DNA of 64,000 nucleotides from Saprospiraceae bacterium (lineage in GTDB: Bacteria; Bacteroidota; Bacteroidia; Chitinophagales; Saprospiraceae). Position numbers and translations under genes: made by a program. The stretch lies in contig JAIYAP010000040.1 of the NCBI GenBank assembly GCA_027488935.1, forward strand, positions 1 to 64,000, written 5' to 3'. Below the pieces are notes generated by a model that saw only the letters and a list, made by a program, of their open reading frames with translations, made no database searches and was not told where the DNA came from. Positions 1-8,296 of the stretch are shown here, piece after piece (position 1 is the first letter of the stretch; each line of letters opens with the position of its first letter).

Positions 1-1
1 T

Positions 2-73
2 GAGCACATCGAAAAATACAAAGATGAACTCAAAACCCTCATGGCACCAAATTTTCAATTGTTCTCGGTTTAG
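2..73 (+). CDS. C-terminal end of an unidentified protein (5' part outside the window)
   Basis: An open frame enters from the left edge and ends at TAG 71-73, giving a 23-residue tail that starts EHIEKYKDELKT. I do not recognise the family. A diverged copy of the first 38 bases occurs at 53833-53870, where the same frame (FFEHIEQY) is stopped early by TAA. The tail therefore belongs to a sequence present at least twice in this region. Confidence 0.4.
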   Translation, partial: EHIEKYKDELKTLMAPNFQLFSV

Positions 74-110
74 CCGGGGATAGGTACAGGGTATTCAAAA
101 CCACTTCGCG

Positions 111-1730
111 TTGGCTATAGTTATTACCAATGATTTGATTTCGAACATAGCGCCAAGCAGTAAAATAAAAATTCCAGCAAATGCTGTTGTAATTGATGGA
201 AAAGGCAAATACCTATTTCCAGGATTAACCGATGCACATGTTCACTTTTTTCAAAATGGTGGTTTATATGCCCGTCCGGATGCTATTGATTTTAGAAATA
301 AAATGCCATATAATAAAGAAATTGAATTGTCACATCAAACAATGGAAGACAAGTTACGAAGGTATTTGCAAAACGGCATTACCAATGTAATTGATGTTGG
401 TGCAACCAATAATTTTTTAAAACAAAGAGAACAGTTTAAAAATGCAGCTTACGCTCCATCTATTTATATGACGGGTCCGCTTTTGACTACTTACGAACCT
501 ACAGCATTCGAAAATTTAGGAGATGACGAGCCATTTAGTCTGGTAAAAACCGTTGAGGACGGTATAAAAATGCTACAGCAACAATTGCCATTTCATCCCG
601 ATTTCATCAAGATTTGGTACATAGCAGGCGCCGATGGTCTAAGTATTGAAGAAAGCGCAAGAAAAAATTTGCCCATCGTAAAGGCCATAATTGACGAGGC
701 GCATAAAAACAATTTGAAAGTAGCCGTACACGCTACGGAGCGAATTACAGCGCAGTTGGCGGTAGAAAATGGTGCCGATTTTTTAGTACATAGTGTAGAT
801 GATGAAATTATAAAAGATGATTTTGTACAATTGCTCAAAAAAAATAAAACCATACTTTGCCCAACTTTAATAGTGATGGATGGTTATATCAAAACTTTTG
901 GGCAAAATAACAATTTTAGCAACTACGAATTATTAAAAGCTGATCCCTATCAATTGGGTTCATTATTAGACTTAAAACACTTGCCCGATACATCACTAAT
1001 TAATAACTATAAAAAAATTGTTAATTCAGAAAAACAAATTGCAAAGGCAAACGAAACAAATGATATTTGTTTAAAAAACCTAAAAAAGTTATCCGATGCT
1101 GGTGTTTTAATTGCAAGCGGCACAGATGCAGGAAACATCGGCACTTTGCACGCTTCTTCGTATTTAGCCGAATTGAAAGCCATGCAAAAAAGCGGGATGA
1201 GTACTTGGCAAATTATCCAGGCATCAACCATTAACGGTGCAAAAATTTTGAATAAAGAAAATGAATTTGGAACGATTACCATCGGTAAAAAAGCCAACCT
1301 CATTTTATTGGACGAAAACCCAATTGATAACCTTGATAATATTGCTAAAATCAATCGCGTTATTAATCTTGGCGTTGTATTCAATCCTAATGAATTGATT
1401 GTGGAAACACCCGTTGCTTTGGCACAACGTCAATTGAATGCTTATAATTGTAGAAATATTGAAGCCTTTTTAGAACCTTATGCAGACGATGTTGAACTGT
1501 ACATGTATCCAGACAAATTAATAGAAACTGGTAAGGAAAATATGCGTAAAGAATATGCTAAAATGTTTGAAACAACACCTAATTTGCATTGTGAATTAGT
1601 AGGGCGACTTGTGCAAGGAAATATTGTCATAGACAAAGAGCGCGTTCAGTTTGGCAACACAATCATAGAAGGTATTGCAATATACCACATTGAAAACAAT
1701 AAAATTAAAAAGGTTTATTTTATTGAATAA
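111..1730 (+). CDS. Amidohydrolase-family protein fused to a SnoaL/NTF2-like domain, 5'-truncated
   Basis: Residues about 20-430 are a metal-dependent amidohydrolase of the imidazolonepropionase-like type: the metal motif DAHVHF (about residue 42), a later HATE segment, SGTDAG, and a GTITIGKKANLILLD closing segment. Residues about 435-539 form a separate SnoaL/NTF2-like domain, an arrangement I recall in Bacteroidota. The usual signal peptide and first beta strands are missing. Only a TTG at 111 can start the frame, there is an in-frame stop at 81-83, and the protein begins in the middle of the small N-terminal beta domain. The break lies in a 21-base segment (99-119) that recurs inverted at 58826-58846. 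I infer a truncated and probably non-functional gene, though the rest of the frame is intact. Confidence 0.75.
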   Translation: MAIVITNDLISNIAPSSKIKIPANAVVIDGKGKYLFPGLTDAHVHFFQNGGLYARPDAIDFRNKMPYNKEIELSHQTMEDKLRRYLQNGITNVIDVGATNNFLKQREQFKNAAYAPSIYMTGPLLTTYEPTAFENLGDDEPFSLVKTVEDGIKMLQQQLPFHPDFIKIWYIAGADGLSIEESARKNLPIVKAIIDEAHKNNLKVAVHATERITAQLAVENGADFLVHSVDDEIIKDDFVQLLKKNKTILCPTLIVMDGYIKTFGQNNNFSNYELLKADPYQLGSLLDLKHLPDTSLINNYKKIVNSEKQIAKANETNDICLKNLKKLSDAGVLIASGTDAGNIGTLHASSYLAELKAMQKSGMSTWQIIQASTINGAKILNKENEFGTITIGKKANLILLDENPIDNLDNIAKINRVINLGVVFNPNELIVETPVALAQRQLNAYNCRNIEAFLEPYADDVELYMYPDKLIETGKENMRKEYAKMFETTPNLHCELVGRLVQGNIVIDKERVQFGNTIIEGIAIYHIENNKIKKVYFIE

Positions 1731-1852
1731 TTTTTTACATAAAAATAATAGTAGACAGGAACCCTTTGAAACGCTCAAAATAGTGCCGGTGTTAGCAGCA
1801 GAACAAGACCTGAAAAAACAAAACCATCCACCTTAATAAAAAAGAATTAATC

Positions 1853-2782
1853 ATGAAAAAGATTGTTCTATTTATCACCTTGTTCGTTATGGCAACACAA
1901 CTGTGTGCCCAAAACGACATAAAAGGCAGTGCTGATCATCCCGTAATAAGCCGCTTCAATGGCTCCTGGATTCGTTTTTACGAATTCAATAAATTCAGCC
2001 AGTACAAACTGTGCACATCCGCTGTAAAGAAAGGTGCAGAAGCTACTGCAAAAAACCAAACACTGGAAGGGGCCGTTACCCGTATTGTGTACCAAAGTCC
2101 CAAAACCGTGGGTGCTTTTGAAATTTACAAAAGCTATGAGCAAGCTTTATTAAACAATGGCTTCGAAAAAATATTTGCCTGCGAAACCGGGTCCTGCGGA
2201 GATGGGTTTGGAGCATCCTATCCTCCTGACAATGCACCACACATCAAAAGCTTTACACAAGACCAACGCTATTTTGCAGGCCGCAGAAGTGAAAATGATA
2301 CCACCGATATTTATGTAAGTCTGTACACGGTTTTTACAAACGATGGTCCGGTGGCAAGATTGGACATCATTGAAATTAAAAAGATGGAGGCAGGGCAGGT
2401 AACCGTTACGGCTGCTAAAATAAAAAGTGATTTTGAAAAAACCGGCAAAGCGGTTATCAACCAGGTATATTTTGAAAGCGGTAAAGCTATTTTAAAACCT
2501 ACTTCTGCACAGGCACTAACGGAAGTAGCAAAATTCCTGAAAGAAAATGCCACCTTGAAAATTTTTGTGGTTGGCCATACCGATAATGAGGGTGGTTTCG
2601 ATTTCAATTTAACCCTATCGCAACAACGTGCCGAAGCAACGGTAAAAGAATTGATTGCAAAATATGGTATACCTGCAGACCGATTAAAAGCCAAGGGGGT
2701 TGCTTACCTGTGCCCGGTTGCTTACAACGTTTCAGAAATCGGAAAAGCAAAAAACAGAAGGGTGGAGTTGGTGCTGCAATAG
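1853..2782 (+). CDS. OmpA-family outer-membrane protein
   Basis: A 309-residue exported protein. Residues 1-19 are a signal peptide ending CAQ. Residues about 20-190 are a domain I cannot name. Residues about 205-309 are an OmpA-like peptidoglycan-binding domain with the pattern YFESGKAIL, GHTDNEGG, NLTLSQQRA and KNRRVEL, expected to bind diaminopimelate in the periplasm. The start is the first ATG ahead of the signal peptide. The next gene starts 12 bases after the stop, so the two may be co-transcribed. Confidence 0.9.
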   Translation: MKKIVLFITLFVMATQLCAQNDIKGSADHPVISRFNGSWIRFYEFNKFSQYKLCTSAVKKGAEATAKNQTLEGAVTRIVYQSPKTVGAFEIYKSYEQALLNNGFEKIFACETGSCGDGFGASYPPDNAPHIKSFTQDQRYFAGRRSENDTTDIYVSLYTVFTNDGPVARLDIIEIKKMEAGQVTVTAAKIKSDFEKTGKAVINQVYFESGKAILKPTSAQALTEVAKFLKENATLKIFVVGHTDNEGGFDFNLTLSQQRAEATVKELIAKYGIPADRLKAKGVAYLCPVAYNVSEIGKAKNRRVELVLQ

Positions 2783-2794
2783 GAAAGACGAATC

Positions 2795-3352
2795 ATGGAA
2801 GGAAGGGAGAATGTTCAACACGATAATCTGAAAAACGAGCCGTTTTGGAAAGGTTTTTACACCATGACAGCCGTACTCGGACTTGTATTACTGGCCTTTG
2901 AAGTGCTCATTTATAGACAGACCATCATCAACGCCTATATTCCAATTTCAATTATGTTGGTTATTGGATCCGTGACATTTTATTTCAACAGACAACACTA
3001 TAAGAAAACATATTTGCTGACAGGAAATTTTTTCCCATTTATACAAAATTTAATTTCCTGGGGCTCCCTTTCTTGCTATATTTTTATGGCAACCAATTAT
3101 TATTTAGCGGATAAAAAAACAACGGAATACAAATTTTCGATAAAGGAAAAAAATTCAATGAGCGGTCCAAAAGGACATAGTGACGAAAGGCAACCATTGG
3201 TAACCATTGATTACTTTAGCTTTGAGAAGAAATTGGTATTTCGTTACGTTGATACGGACAAAGTTAACAGGGCAGACAGCGTAACTGTGGTGGTAAGAAA
3301 AGGCGGACTTGGGTTTGATATTCTCGATAATTATAACTACCGACACCCCTAA
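2795..3352 (+). CDS. Hypothetical membrane protein, three predicted TM segments
   Basis: A 185-residue protein with hydrophobic segments near residues 23-41, 46-65 and 80-102, then a soluble, charged C-terminal domain of about 80 residues with short beta-like stretches. I do not recognise a family. It follows the OmpA gene by 12 bases on the same strand, suggesting one transcript, and is followed closely by the cupin gene. Confidence 0.6.
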   Translation: MEGRENVQHDNLKNEPFWKGFYTMTAVLGLVLLAFEVLIYRQTIINAYIPISIMLVIGSVTFYFNRQHYKKTYLLTGNFFPFIQNLISWGSLSCYIFMATNYYLADKKTTEYKFSIKEKNSMSGPKGHSDERQPLVTIDYFSFEKKLVFRYVDTDKVNRADSVTVVVRKGGLGFDILDNYNYRHP

Positions 3353-3387
3353 AACCCAAACTAAACAACAACTAAAAAATTAATAAC

Positions 3388-3762
3388 ATGCAAGAAATCA
3401 AGCCAATAAATATCATGGAGAAATTCTCCTTGTTTGACAAACAATGGACACCCCATATTATTGGAGAACTGAATGGGCAATATGTGAAACTTTGCAAACT
3501 CAAAGACGACTTTGTTTGGCATAGTCACGAAAATGAAGATGAGCTTTTTATGGTGTTTAAAGGCACGCTTTTGATGGAATTTCGAGATGGCAGAACGGTT
3601 GCGGTGAAGGAAGGAGAAATATTAATTGTTCCCAAAGGGGTTGAGCACCGACCACACACAAACGGAGAAATTGTATTTAACCTGCTCTTCGAACCAAAAG
3701 CAACGTTGCATACCGGAACTGTTGAAAGCGAAATGACGGTAAAAGAATTAGGCTGGATATAG
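3388..3762 (+). CDS. Small single-domain cupin
   Basis: A 124-residue cupin barrel. Cupin motif 1 is seen as HSHENEDELFMVFKG and motif 2 as PKGVEHRPHTNGE, so the usual metal-binding His/Glu set is intact. Single-domain cupins of this size bind metals or small ligands, and the substrate cannot be read here. A diverged second copy with an in-frame internal deletion of the whole barrel core lies at 16499-16672. Confidence 0.85.
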   Translation: MQEIKPINIMEKFSLFDKQWTPHIIGELNGQYVKLCKLKDDFVWHSHENEDELFMVFKGTLLMEFRDGRTVAVKEGEILIVPKGVEHRPHTNGEIVFNLLFEPKATLHTGTVESEMTVKELGWI

Positions 3763-3769
3763 AGCCTGT

Positions 3770-3829
3770 CCTGATGCTGGACAAAAAAAGTCATAGCGTA
3801 TTGCGCATTTTGTTTTGTTCAGCATCAGG
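3770..3829. terminator. Stem-loop after the cupin gene
   Basis: CCTGATGCTG at 3770-3779 pairs with CAGCATCAGG at 3820-3829, a 10-bp perfect stem beginning 8 bases after the cupin stop codon. The loop holds the dispersed repeat shared with 13954-14000. A terminator is the simplest reading, but the long loop also fits a recombination-site fold. Confidence 0.45.
3776..3820. repeat. Dispersed repeat D, copy 1
   Basis: About 45 bases containing TAGCGTATTGCGCATTTTGT. A related copy at 13954-14000 has TAGCGTACTTCGCATTTTGT. By eye about 80% of positions agree. Both copies follow a gene or gene fragment, and the second follows the SDR remnant. Confidence 0.55.
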
Positions 3830-3940
3830 CTTCTGAAGATTGCAAACTTCACATTTTGTATGGTTGGCCAATCTTGCGTGTTGGAATAAAATACGTAACT
3901 CATTCATGATCAATCCAAAAAAGTTAAAATTTCACAGATA

Positions 3941-3971
3941 TTGAAAGATGAACACGCGTGATCTATCTTTG
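3941..3971 (+). promoter_or_regulatory. Promoter of the TTG-N20-TATCTTTG class
   Basis: TTG at 3941-3943, a 20-base spacer, then TATCTTTG at 3964-3971, a full match to the Bacteroidota TAnnTTTG -7 element. It points to the AraC N-terminal remnant at 4030 and, further on, to the AraC gene at 4352. The same arrangement recurs at 14072, 22225, 22888, 41015 and, with one extra spacer base, at 43173. Confidence 0.6.
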
Positions 3972-4029
3972 TTATAGGTATATGAAAGTTCGCATACCGT
4001 AATTTCATTGTAGTAAACTTATCAATACA

Positions 4030-4140
4030 ATGCCAAACTCCAGTATCAATCATATCACCGACTTCAACGCCTTCCATCGAATGGCCAATGGAGCGCTACA
4101 AGCAAGACATGAAGATGTACAGGTATTTGACAAAAAATAA
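4030..4140 (+). pseudogene. N-terminal remnant of an AraC-family regulator
   Basis: A 36-codon frame (starting MPNSSINHITDFNAFH and ending DVQVFDKK, then TAA) aligns with the first residues of the intact AraC protein encoded just downstream (MPFKSIHKFTEINQFHHAAQ, DDVHVF). The two differ at many residues, so this is a diverged paralogue cut off after about 34 residues rather than a recent tandem copy. It lies 58 bases after a good -7 box, so a promoter and start have survived without the gene body. Confidence 0.6.
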
Positions 4141-4351
4141 ATATGGACAACAACGACCGACAAAGAAAATACAACCCACCCGCCCCACCCCAAGAAAAAA
4201 AATTAAAAATCCTTCGTACAAAAAAATTTATTGCTACCCCAATCCACACATCCCGCTTTTTGCCATACACAAGCCAACGCACGAAAAAGCGGGAAGAGTG
4301 CAATCACCCCGCAGATATTAAACACTTTAAACTTTTTAATTAAATTTGACT
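4141..4351. other. Intergenic stretch with an 11-bp stem-loop
   Basis: Biased AC-rich sequence follows the remnant, with no convincing gene. TCCCGCTTTTT at 4251-4261 pairs perfectly with AAAAAGCGGGA at 4284-4294. The loop carries CCATACACAAGCCAACGC, which recalls the GCCAA arms of the attC-like sites. It may act as a terminator for the remnant transcript. Confidence 0.4.
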
Positions 4352-5254
4352 ATGCCATTTAAATCCATTCATAAGTTCACAGAGATTAATCAGTTTCACC
4401 ATGCAGCACAGGGCGGGTTGCATTCCAAAAGCGATGATGTACATGTTTTTCGCTTTAGTGACATTAGTAAGGGTGTAGTAACTGAGATGCCATTGTTTAG
4501 AACTACATTTTATCAGATTGGCTTGATGCGTCAGGCAAATTTCAAGATGAGTGTTTATGAAAATGAGTATACTTTAGAGAACCTTTTTGCTTTAGTATTT
4601 TTCAAACCCGGACAATTGATTCGTTTTGCATCTGACCCGAATTGGGATGGTTACGTGATACATTTTAAGACCGCTTTTATTTCCATCCCAAACGATAATT
4701 CAGAAGCACTAAAACGGTTCTCCATACTCGACCCTTCAAGAGAATCATTTCTTATTATTCAAGAATCGGATTTTAAAGAATTGGCTGAAGTGTATGAAAA
4801 AATGCTTTGTGAATATGAAAAGCCACTGCTTAGTAATTTATCTATAATTGAACTCTACCTGCAAATTCTGTTTCATAAGGTCAATGATATTTTTGAAAGA
4901 GATAACCAGCCCAAAGAAACATTTTCAACCAGAAAAGAACAGATAAGTTTTCAGTTTAAGAAGTTGGTAAGTGAAAAACTTCGGGAAACCAAAACCATTA
5001 ACGATTTTGCAGATATGCTTTTTGTAACGCCAAAGTATCTGATAGAAGCGCTAAAAGAAACTATTGGAGCTTCACCTAAAGAGTATGTGGACAATCGAAT
5101 TATTGCAGAAACAAAAACCTTGTTGAGATATACCAACCAAAGCATCTATGACATTGCAATGGCTTATCAATTCAGAGATCAGGCTCATTTCTCTAACTTT
5201 TTCCGACAACAAACAAGCATGACTCCATTGGAGTATAGAAAGGCTCTTGCTTGA
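4352..5254 (+). CDS. AraC-family transcriptional regulator
   Basis: A 300-residue protein: an N-terminal sensing domain (about 1-190) and a C-terminal AraC DNA-binding domain (about 205-300) with two helix-turn-helix motifs, the second ending in DQAHFSNFFRQQTSMTPLEYR. I start at ATG 4352 because it aligns with the start of the remnant at 4030. It precedes a five-gene operon on the same strand whose promoter carries a 21-bp-spaced direct repeat, so it probably controls that operon. Confidence 0.88.
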   Translation: MPFKSIHKFTEINQFHHAAQGGLHSKSDDVHVFRFSDISKGVVTEMPLFRTTFYQIGLMRQANFKMSVYENEYTLENLFALVFFKPGQLIRFASDPNWDGYVIHFKTAFISIPNDNSEALKRFSILDPSRESFLIIQESDFKELAEVYEKMLCEYEKPLLSNLSIIELYLQILFHKVNDIFERDNQPKETFSTRKEQISFQFKKLVSEKLRETKTINDFADMLFVTPKYLIEALKETIGASPKEYVDNRIIAETKTLLRYTNQSIYDIAMAYQFRDQAHFSNFFRQQTSMTPLEYRKALA

Positions 5255-5264
5255 AGAAAAGGAA

Positions 5265-5327
5265 TTTTTTGCAAATTTCACTGACTTTTTCGCATAACTG
5301 AAAATTATAAGGCTTGTTTTATTTTTG
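5265..5327 (+). promoter_or_regulatory. AraC-type operator and promoter of the 5355-10366 operon
   Basis: TTTTTTGCA at 5265-5273 and TTTTTCGCA at 5286-5294 form a direct repeat whose GCA ends are exactly 21 bp apart, the two-turn spacing usual for AraC-family half-sites. The -7 box TATTTTTG is at 5320-5327. The downstream half-site sits where a -35 region would be, and no TTG -33 element is evident, which fits an activator-dependent promoter. GACTTTTTC (5283-5291) recurs at 44088-44096 ahead of another AraC-linked gene. Confidence 0.6.
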
Positions 5328-5354
5328 TTGTACAAAAATTTAAACACACAAATC

Positions 5355-6056
5355 ATGAATTCAAAAACACTTTTTACAATTGCAGCCCTGCTGATTACAA
5401 ACCTCCTGTTTGCCCAAAAGCCAAGTCCAAAGTTGTTAGACCCTAATAACCACACCTTGGTTTTAATTGACCACCAACCACAGATGGCTTTTGCAGCCCA
5501 GTCACACCCTATTGAAATAATCCGCAACAATGTGGCATTGATTTCAAAGGCAGCCAAAACCTTTAATGTGGCTACCGTAATTACTTCTGTAGCGGCAAAA
5601 TCCTTCAGCGGTCCGATTTTTTCTGAAATCACGGAAGTTTTTCCAAATGAAACGATTATTGACCGGACTACCATGAACACCTGGGAAGACCCTGCTGCCT
5701 ATAAAGCCATTACCGGCAAGAACAAGAAGAAAGTTGTTTTTGCTGGCCTTTGGACAGAAGTATGTATTGTCGGCCCTGCATTGAGTGCATTGGCGGAAGG
5801 CTATGAAGTTTATTTTATCGCGGATGCTTGCGGTGGCGTGAGTAAAGAAGCCCATGACATGGCTGTGCAACGTATGATTCAAGCAGGTGCTCAACCGATG
5901 ACAAGCCTTCAATACTTATTGGAATTGCAAAGAGATTGGGCAAGGCCTGCTACCTACGACGCCGTAAATGACATTGCCAAAATACATGGTGGTGGTTACG
6001 GACTTGGTTTGAAATATGCCAAAGAAATGTTCAACGCCAAAGAAGGTAAAAAGTAA
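5355..6056 (+). CDS. Exported isochorismatase-family cysteine hydrolase (YcaC-like)
   Basis: A 233-residue protein with an N-terminal signal peptide (MNSKTLFTIAALL to LLFAQ) and an isochorismatase-fold hydrolase domain. Conserved features are LVLIDHQPQMAF (catalytic Asp), AAKSFSGP, WED, and GLWTEVCIVGPALSA with the nucleophilic Cys. The GGVSKEAHDMAVQRM and QRDWAR segments place it in the YcaC-like branch, whose substrates are poorly known. A periplasmic copy is less usual than a cytoplasmic one. It is the first gene after the AraC-controlled promoter and is followed 21 bases later by an amidohydrolase, so the operon probably cleaves an amide-type compound outside the cytoplasm. Confidence 0.88.
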   Translation: MNSKTLFTIAALLITNLLFAQKPSPKLLDPNNHTLVLIDHQPQMAFAAQSHPIEIIRNNVALISKAAKTFNVATVITSVAAKSFSGPIFSEITEVFPNETIIDRTTMNTWEDPAAYKAITGKNKKKVVFAGLWTEVCIVGPALSALAEGYEVYFIADACGGVSKEAHDMAVQRMIQAGAQPMTSLQYLLELQRDWARPATYDAVNDIAKIHGGGYGLGLKYAKEMFNAKEGKK

Positions 6057-6077
6057 TCACGATTAAATCTTCCGGGT

Positions 6078-7850
6078 ATGAAACATTTGCTTGCCGTTTT
6101 CATTGCATTAAGCGGTCACTTTGCTTACGCCCAAGAGGCGGAGACCATCATTTACAATGCTGCTGTTTACACGTTAGATGATGCCAAACCAACGGCACAG
6201 GCAGTTGCCATTGCGGATGGTAAAATCCTCAGGGTTGGTAGCGACGAACAAATTTTGGGGCTGAAGTCAAAAAAAACTACGCTCATTGATGCTAAAGGTA
6301 AATGTCTCATACCCGGTATTTTTGATTCGCATTTACATGTAATTCGCGGAGGAAGATTTTACCATACCGAATTGCGTTGGGATGGTGTACGCTCCTTGAA
6401 GCGTGCACTGGAAATGTTAAGCGAACAAGCAAAACGCACCCCAGCCGGTCAATGGGTAAGGGTGGTAGGCGGCTGGAATGCTTATCAATTTGAAGAAAAA
6501 CGCTTGCCCACTTTGGATGAAATCAATGCTGCCACAGGGGAAGTTCCCACTTTTATCTTGCATTTATACGGCCATGCTTACCTGAATAAGGCGGGACTGA
6601 AAGCATTAAAAATGGATGACTCCACGCCCAATCCAATGGGTGGATTAATTGAAAAAGACATTGCCGGAAATCCAACCGGGCTTTTAGTGGCCGAACCCAA
6701 TGCTTTTTTGCTTTATTCCACACTTGCCAAACTTCCCGAGTTAAACGAAGCCGAAAAAATCAACTCTACCAAGTCGTTTATGCGGGAGCTCAACCGATTC
6801 GGGATTACCGCTGTGATGGATGCGGGTGGTGGATTTCAGAATTTTCCTGATGATTATGGCATTAGCAACAAACTATGTGCATCGAATGAACTCACGATTC
6901 GGTTACCCTATTATCTATTCGCCCAAAAAGCAGGGAAAGAATTGGATGATTATACACGCTGGATTAGTTCAGTAGAAATTGGACAAGGTTGTGACGAGCA
7001 TAGCCACGAAACTGAATATCATGTGCAAGGTGGCGGAGAAAACCTCGTAATGAGTGCGGCAGATTTTGAAAACTTCGACCAGCCTCGGCCGGAACTGAAT
7101 CCTGCAATGGAAGCTGAACTGAAAAATGTATTGACTTTATTGGTTAAAAATAAATGGCCGTTTCGCATCCATGCTACCTATGATGAGAGCATTGCCCGTT
7201 TTTTAAATGTGATTGAAGCCGTAAACCAGGAAACACCTTTGAATGGATTGCTTTGGTTTTTCGACCATGCCGAAACAGTTTCTGAAAAAAATCTATTACG
7301 CATCAAAGCGTTGGGTGGCGGGATTGCGATTCAATACCGCATGGCTTTTCAGGGAGAAAGTTTTATTAAACGTTATGGTAAAAAAGCGGCTGAACAGACA
7401 CCACCCGTGAAAAAAATGATGGAATTGGGTATTCCTGTTGGCATGGGTTCAGACGGTACAAGGGTGAGCAGCTACAATCCGTTCATTGGCCTTTATTGGC
7501 TTACAACAGGAAAAACCATGGGCGGAACCATGCACATGCATAAGAACAACTTACTTGACAGAAAAATGGCACTTAAGCTATATACGCAAGGCAGTGCCCA
7601 ACTGATCCGTATGGAGCATGACCGGGGAAAAATAAAGGAAGGATATCTGGCTGATTTTGCTTTGCTATCCGACGATTACTTTAAAGTTCCCGATGAACAA
7701 ATACTAAGGCTCGAATCCGTACTTACTGTGCTTAACGGCGAAGTTGTTTATGGCGCAGGCGCATACTCCAATTTAGACAAGCATAAAATAGATATTTTGC
7801 CCACCTGGTCGCCCGTGAAATTCTATGGCGGTTATCAAAACAAGTACTAA
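6078..7850 (+). CDS. Exported amidohydrolase, YtcJ-like
   Basis: A 590-residue protein with a signal peptide ending in AYAQ and an amidohydrolase_3 domain over nearly its full length. Seen are IYNAAVYTLDD, the metal motif DSHLHV (about residue 83), ATYDES, WFFDHAE, GMGSDGTR, and the closing GKIKEGYLADFALL segment. These enzymes hydrolyse C-N bonds with bound metal, and their natural substrates are mostly unknown. The gene lies between the YcaC-like hydrolase and a permease gene that begins one base after its stop, so co-transcription is near certain. Confidence 0.9.
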   Translation: MKHLLAVFIALSGHFAYAQEAETIIYNAAVYTLDDAKPTAQAVAIADGKILRVGSDEQILGLKSKKTTLIDAKGKCLIPGIFDSHLHVIRGGRFYHTELRWDGVRSLKRALEMLSEQAKRTPAGQWVRVVGGWNAYQFEEKRLPTLDEINAATGEVPTFILHLYGHAYLNKAGLKALKMDDSTPNPMGGLIEKDIAGNPTGLLVAEPNAFLLYSTLAKLPELNEAEKINSTKSFMRELNRFGITAVMDAGGGFQNFPDDYGISNKLCASNELTIRLPYYLFAQKAGKELDDYTRWISSVEIGQGCDEHSHETEYHVQGGGENLVMSAADFENFDQPRPELNPAMEAELKNVLTLLVKNKWPFRIHATYDESIARFLNVIEAVNQETPLNGLLWFFDHAETVSEKNLLRIKALGGGIAIQYRMAFQGESFIKRYGKKAAEQTPPVKKMMELGIPVGMGSDGTRVSSYNPFIGLYWLTTGKTMGGTMHMHKNNLLDRKMALKLYTQGSAQLIRMEHDRGKIKEGYLADFALLSDDYFKVPDEQILRLESVLTVLNGEVVYGAGAYSNLDKHKIDILPTWSPVKFYGGYQNKY

Positions 7851-7851
7851 A

Positions 7852-8295
7852 ATGGATAAATTCATTTGGATAATTTTGGTGGCATTAGCGGGTTCATTGC
7901 TACCCATTCAAGCAGGTTTGAATACCAAAATGGGTAAAGAAATAGCCAGCCCTGTATGGGCATCGCTGATTTCATTTGTTGTAGGGGCAATCGTCCTTTT
8001 AATCTATGTGACTGTTACGAAAAATTCTTTTCAGCTATCTGGAATAAAGCATGTTCCGACTTATACCTGGACAGCAGGTGCTTTGGGGGCATTTTATGTT
8101 ACAGTAGTGGTACTCGCCTTTCCCAAATTAGGCCCTGCGCTCACTTTTGGTTTGATCGTAGCCGGGCAATTGATGATTTCTCTTTTGCTCGATCACTTCA
8201 ACATATTGGTACACCAACAGCATAGTATTAATCTTTATCGCATAATCGGCATGTTGTTGATTATTGCGGGTGTGGTGCTGATACGAAAATTTTAG
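7852..8295 (+). CDS. DMT-family transporter, YdcZ-like
   Basis: A 147-residue integral membrane protein with four to five hydrophobic segments and the YdcZ-type opening PIQAGLNTKMGKEIASPVWASLISF. ATG 7852 lies one base after the preceding stop. Members of this family are inner-membrane permeases, often paired or dimeric. With a porin gene next to it, the likely job is uptake of the product made by the two periplasmic hydrolases, or export of a related compound. Confidence 0.85.
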   Translation: MDKFIWIILVALAGSLLPIQAGLNTKMGKEIASPVWASLISFVVGAIVLLIYVTVTKNSFQLSGIKHVPTYTWTAGALGAFYVTVVVLAFPKLGPALTFGLIVAGQLMISLLLDHFNILVHQQHSINLYRIIGMLLIIAGVVLIRKF

Positions 8296-8296
8296 C

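Noticed and set aside
593..1384. Minus-strand open frames of 86 and 125 codons inside the amidohydrolase gene
   Set aside because: They lie wholly antisense to a well-supported coding frame and encode no recognisable protein. The same reasoning removes the other antisense frames inside real genes, including those within the aminotransferase and acyltransferase genes.
4088..4343. Two overlapping + strand frames of 77 and 66 codons
   Set aside because: Composition is low-complexity Lys/Pro-rich from AC-rich DNA, the frames overlap each other, and the first begins inside the AraC remnant in another frame.
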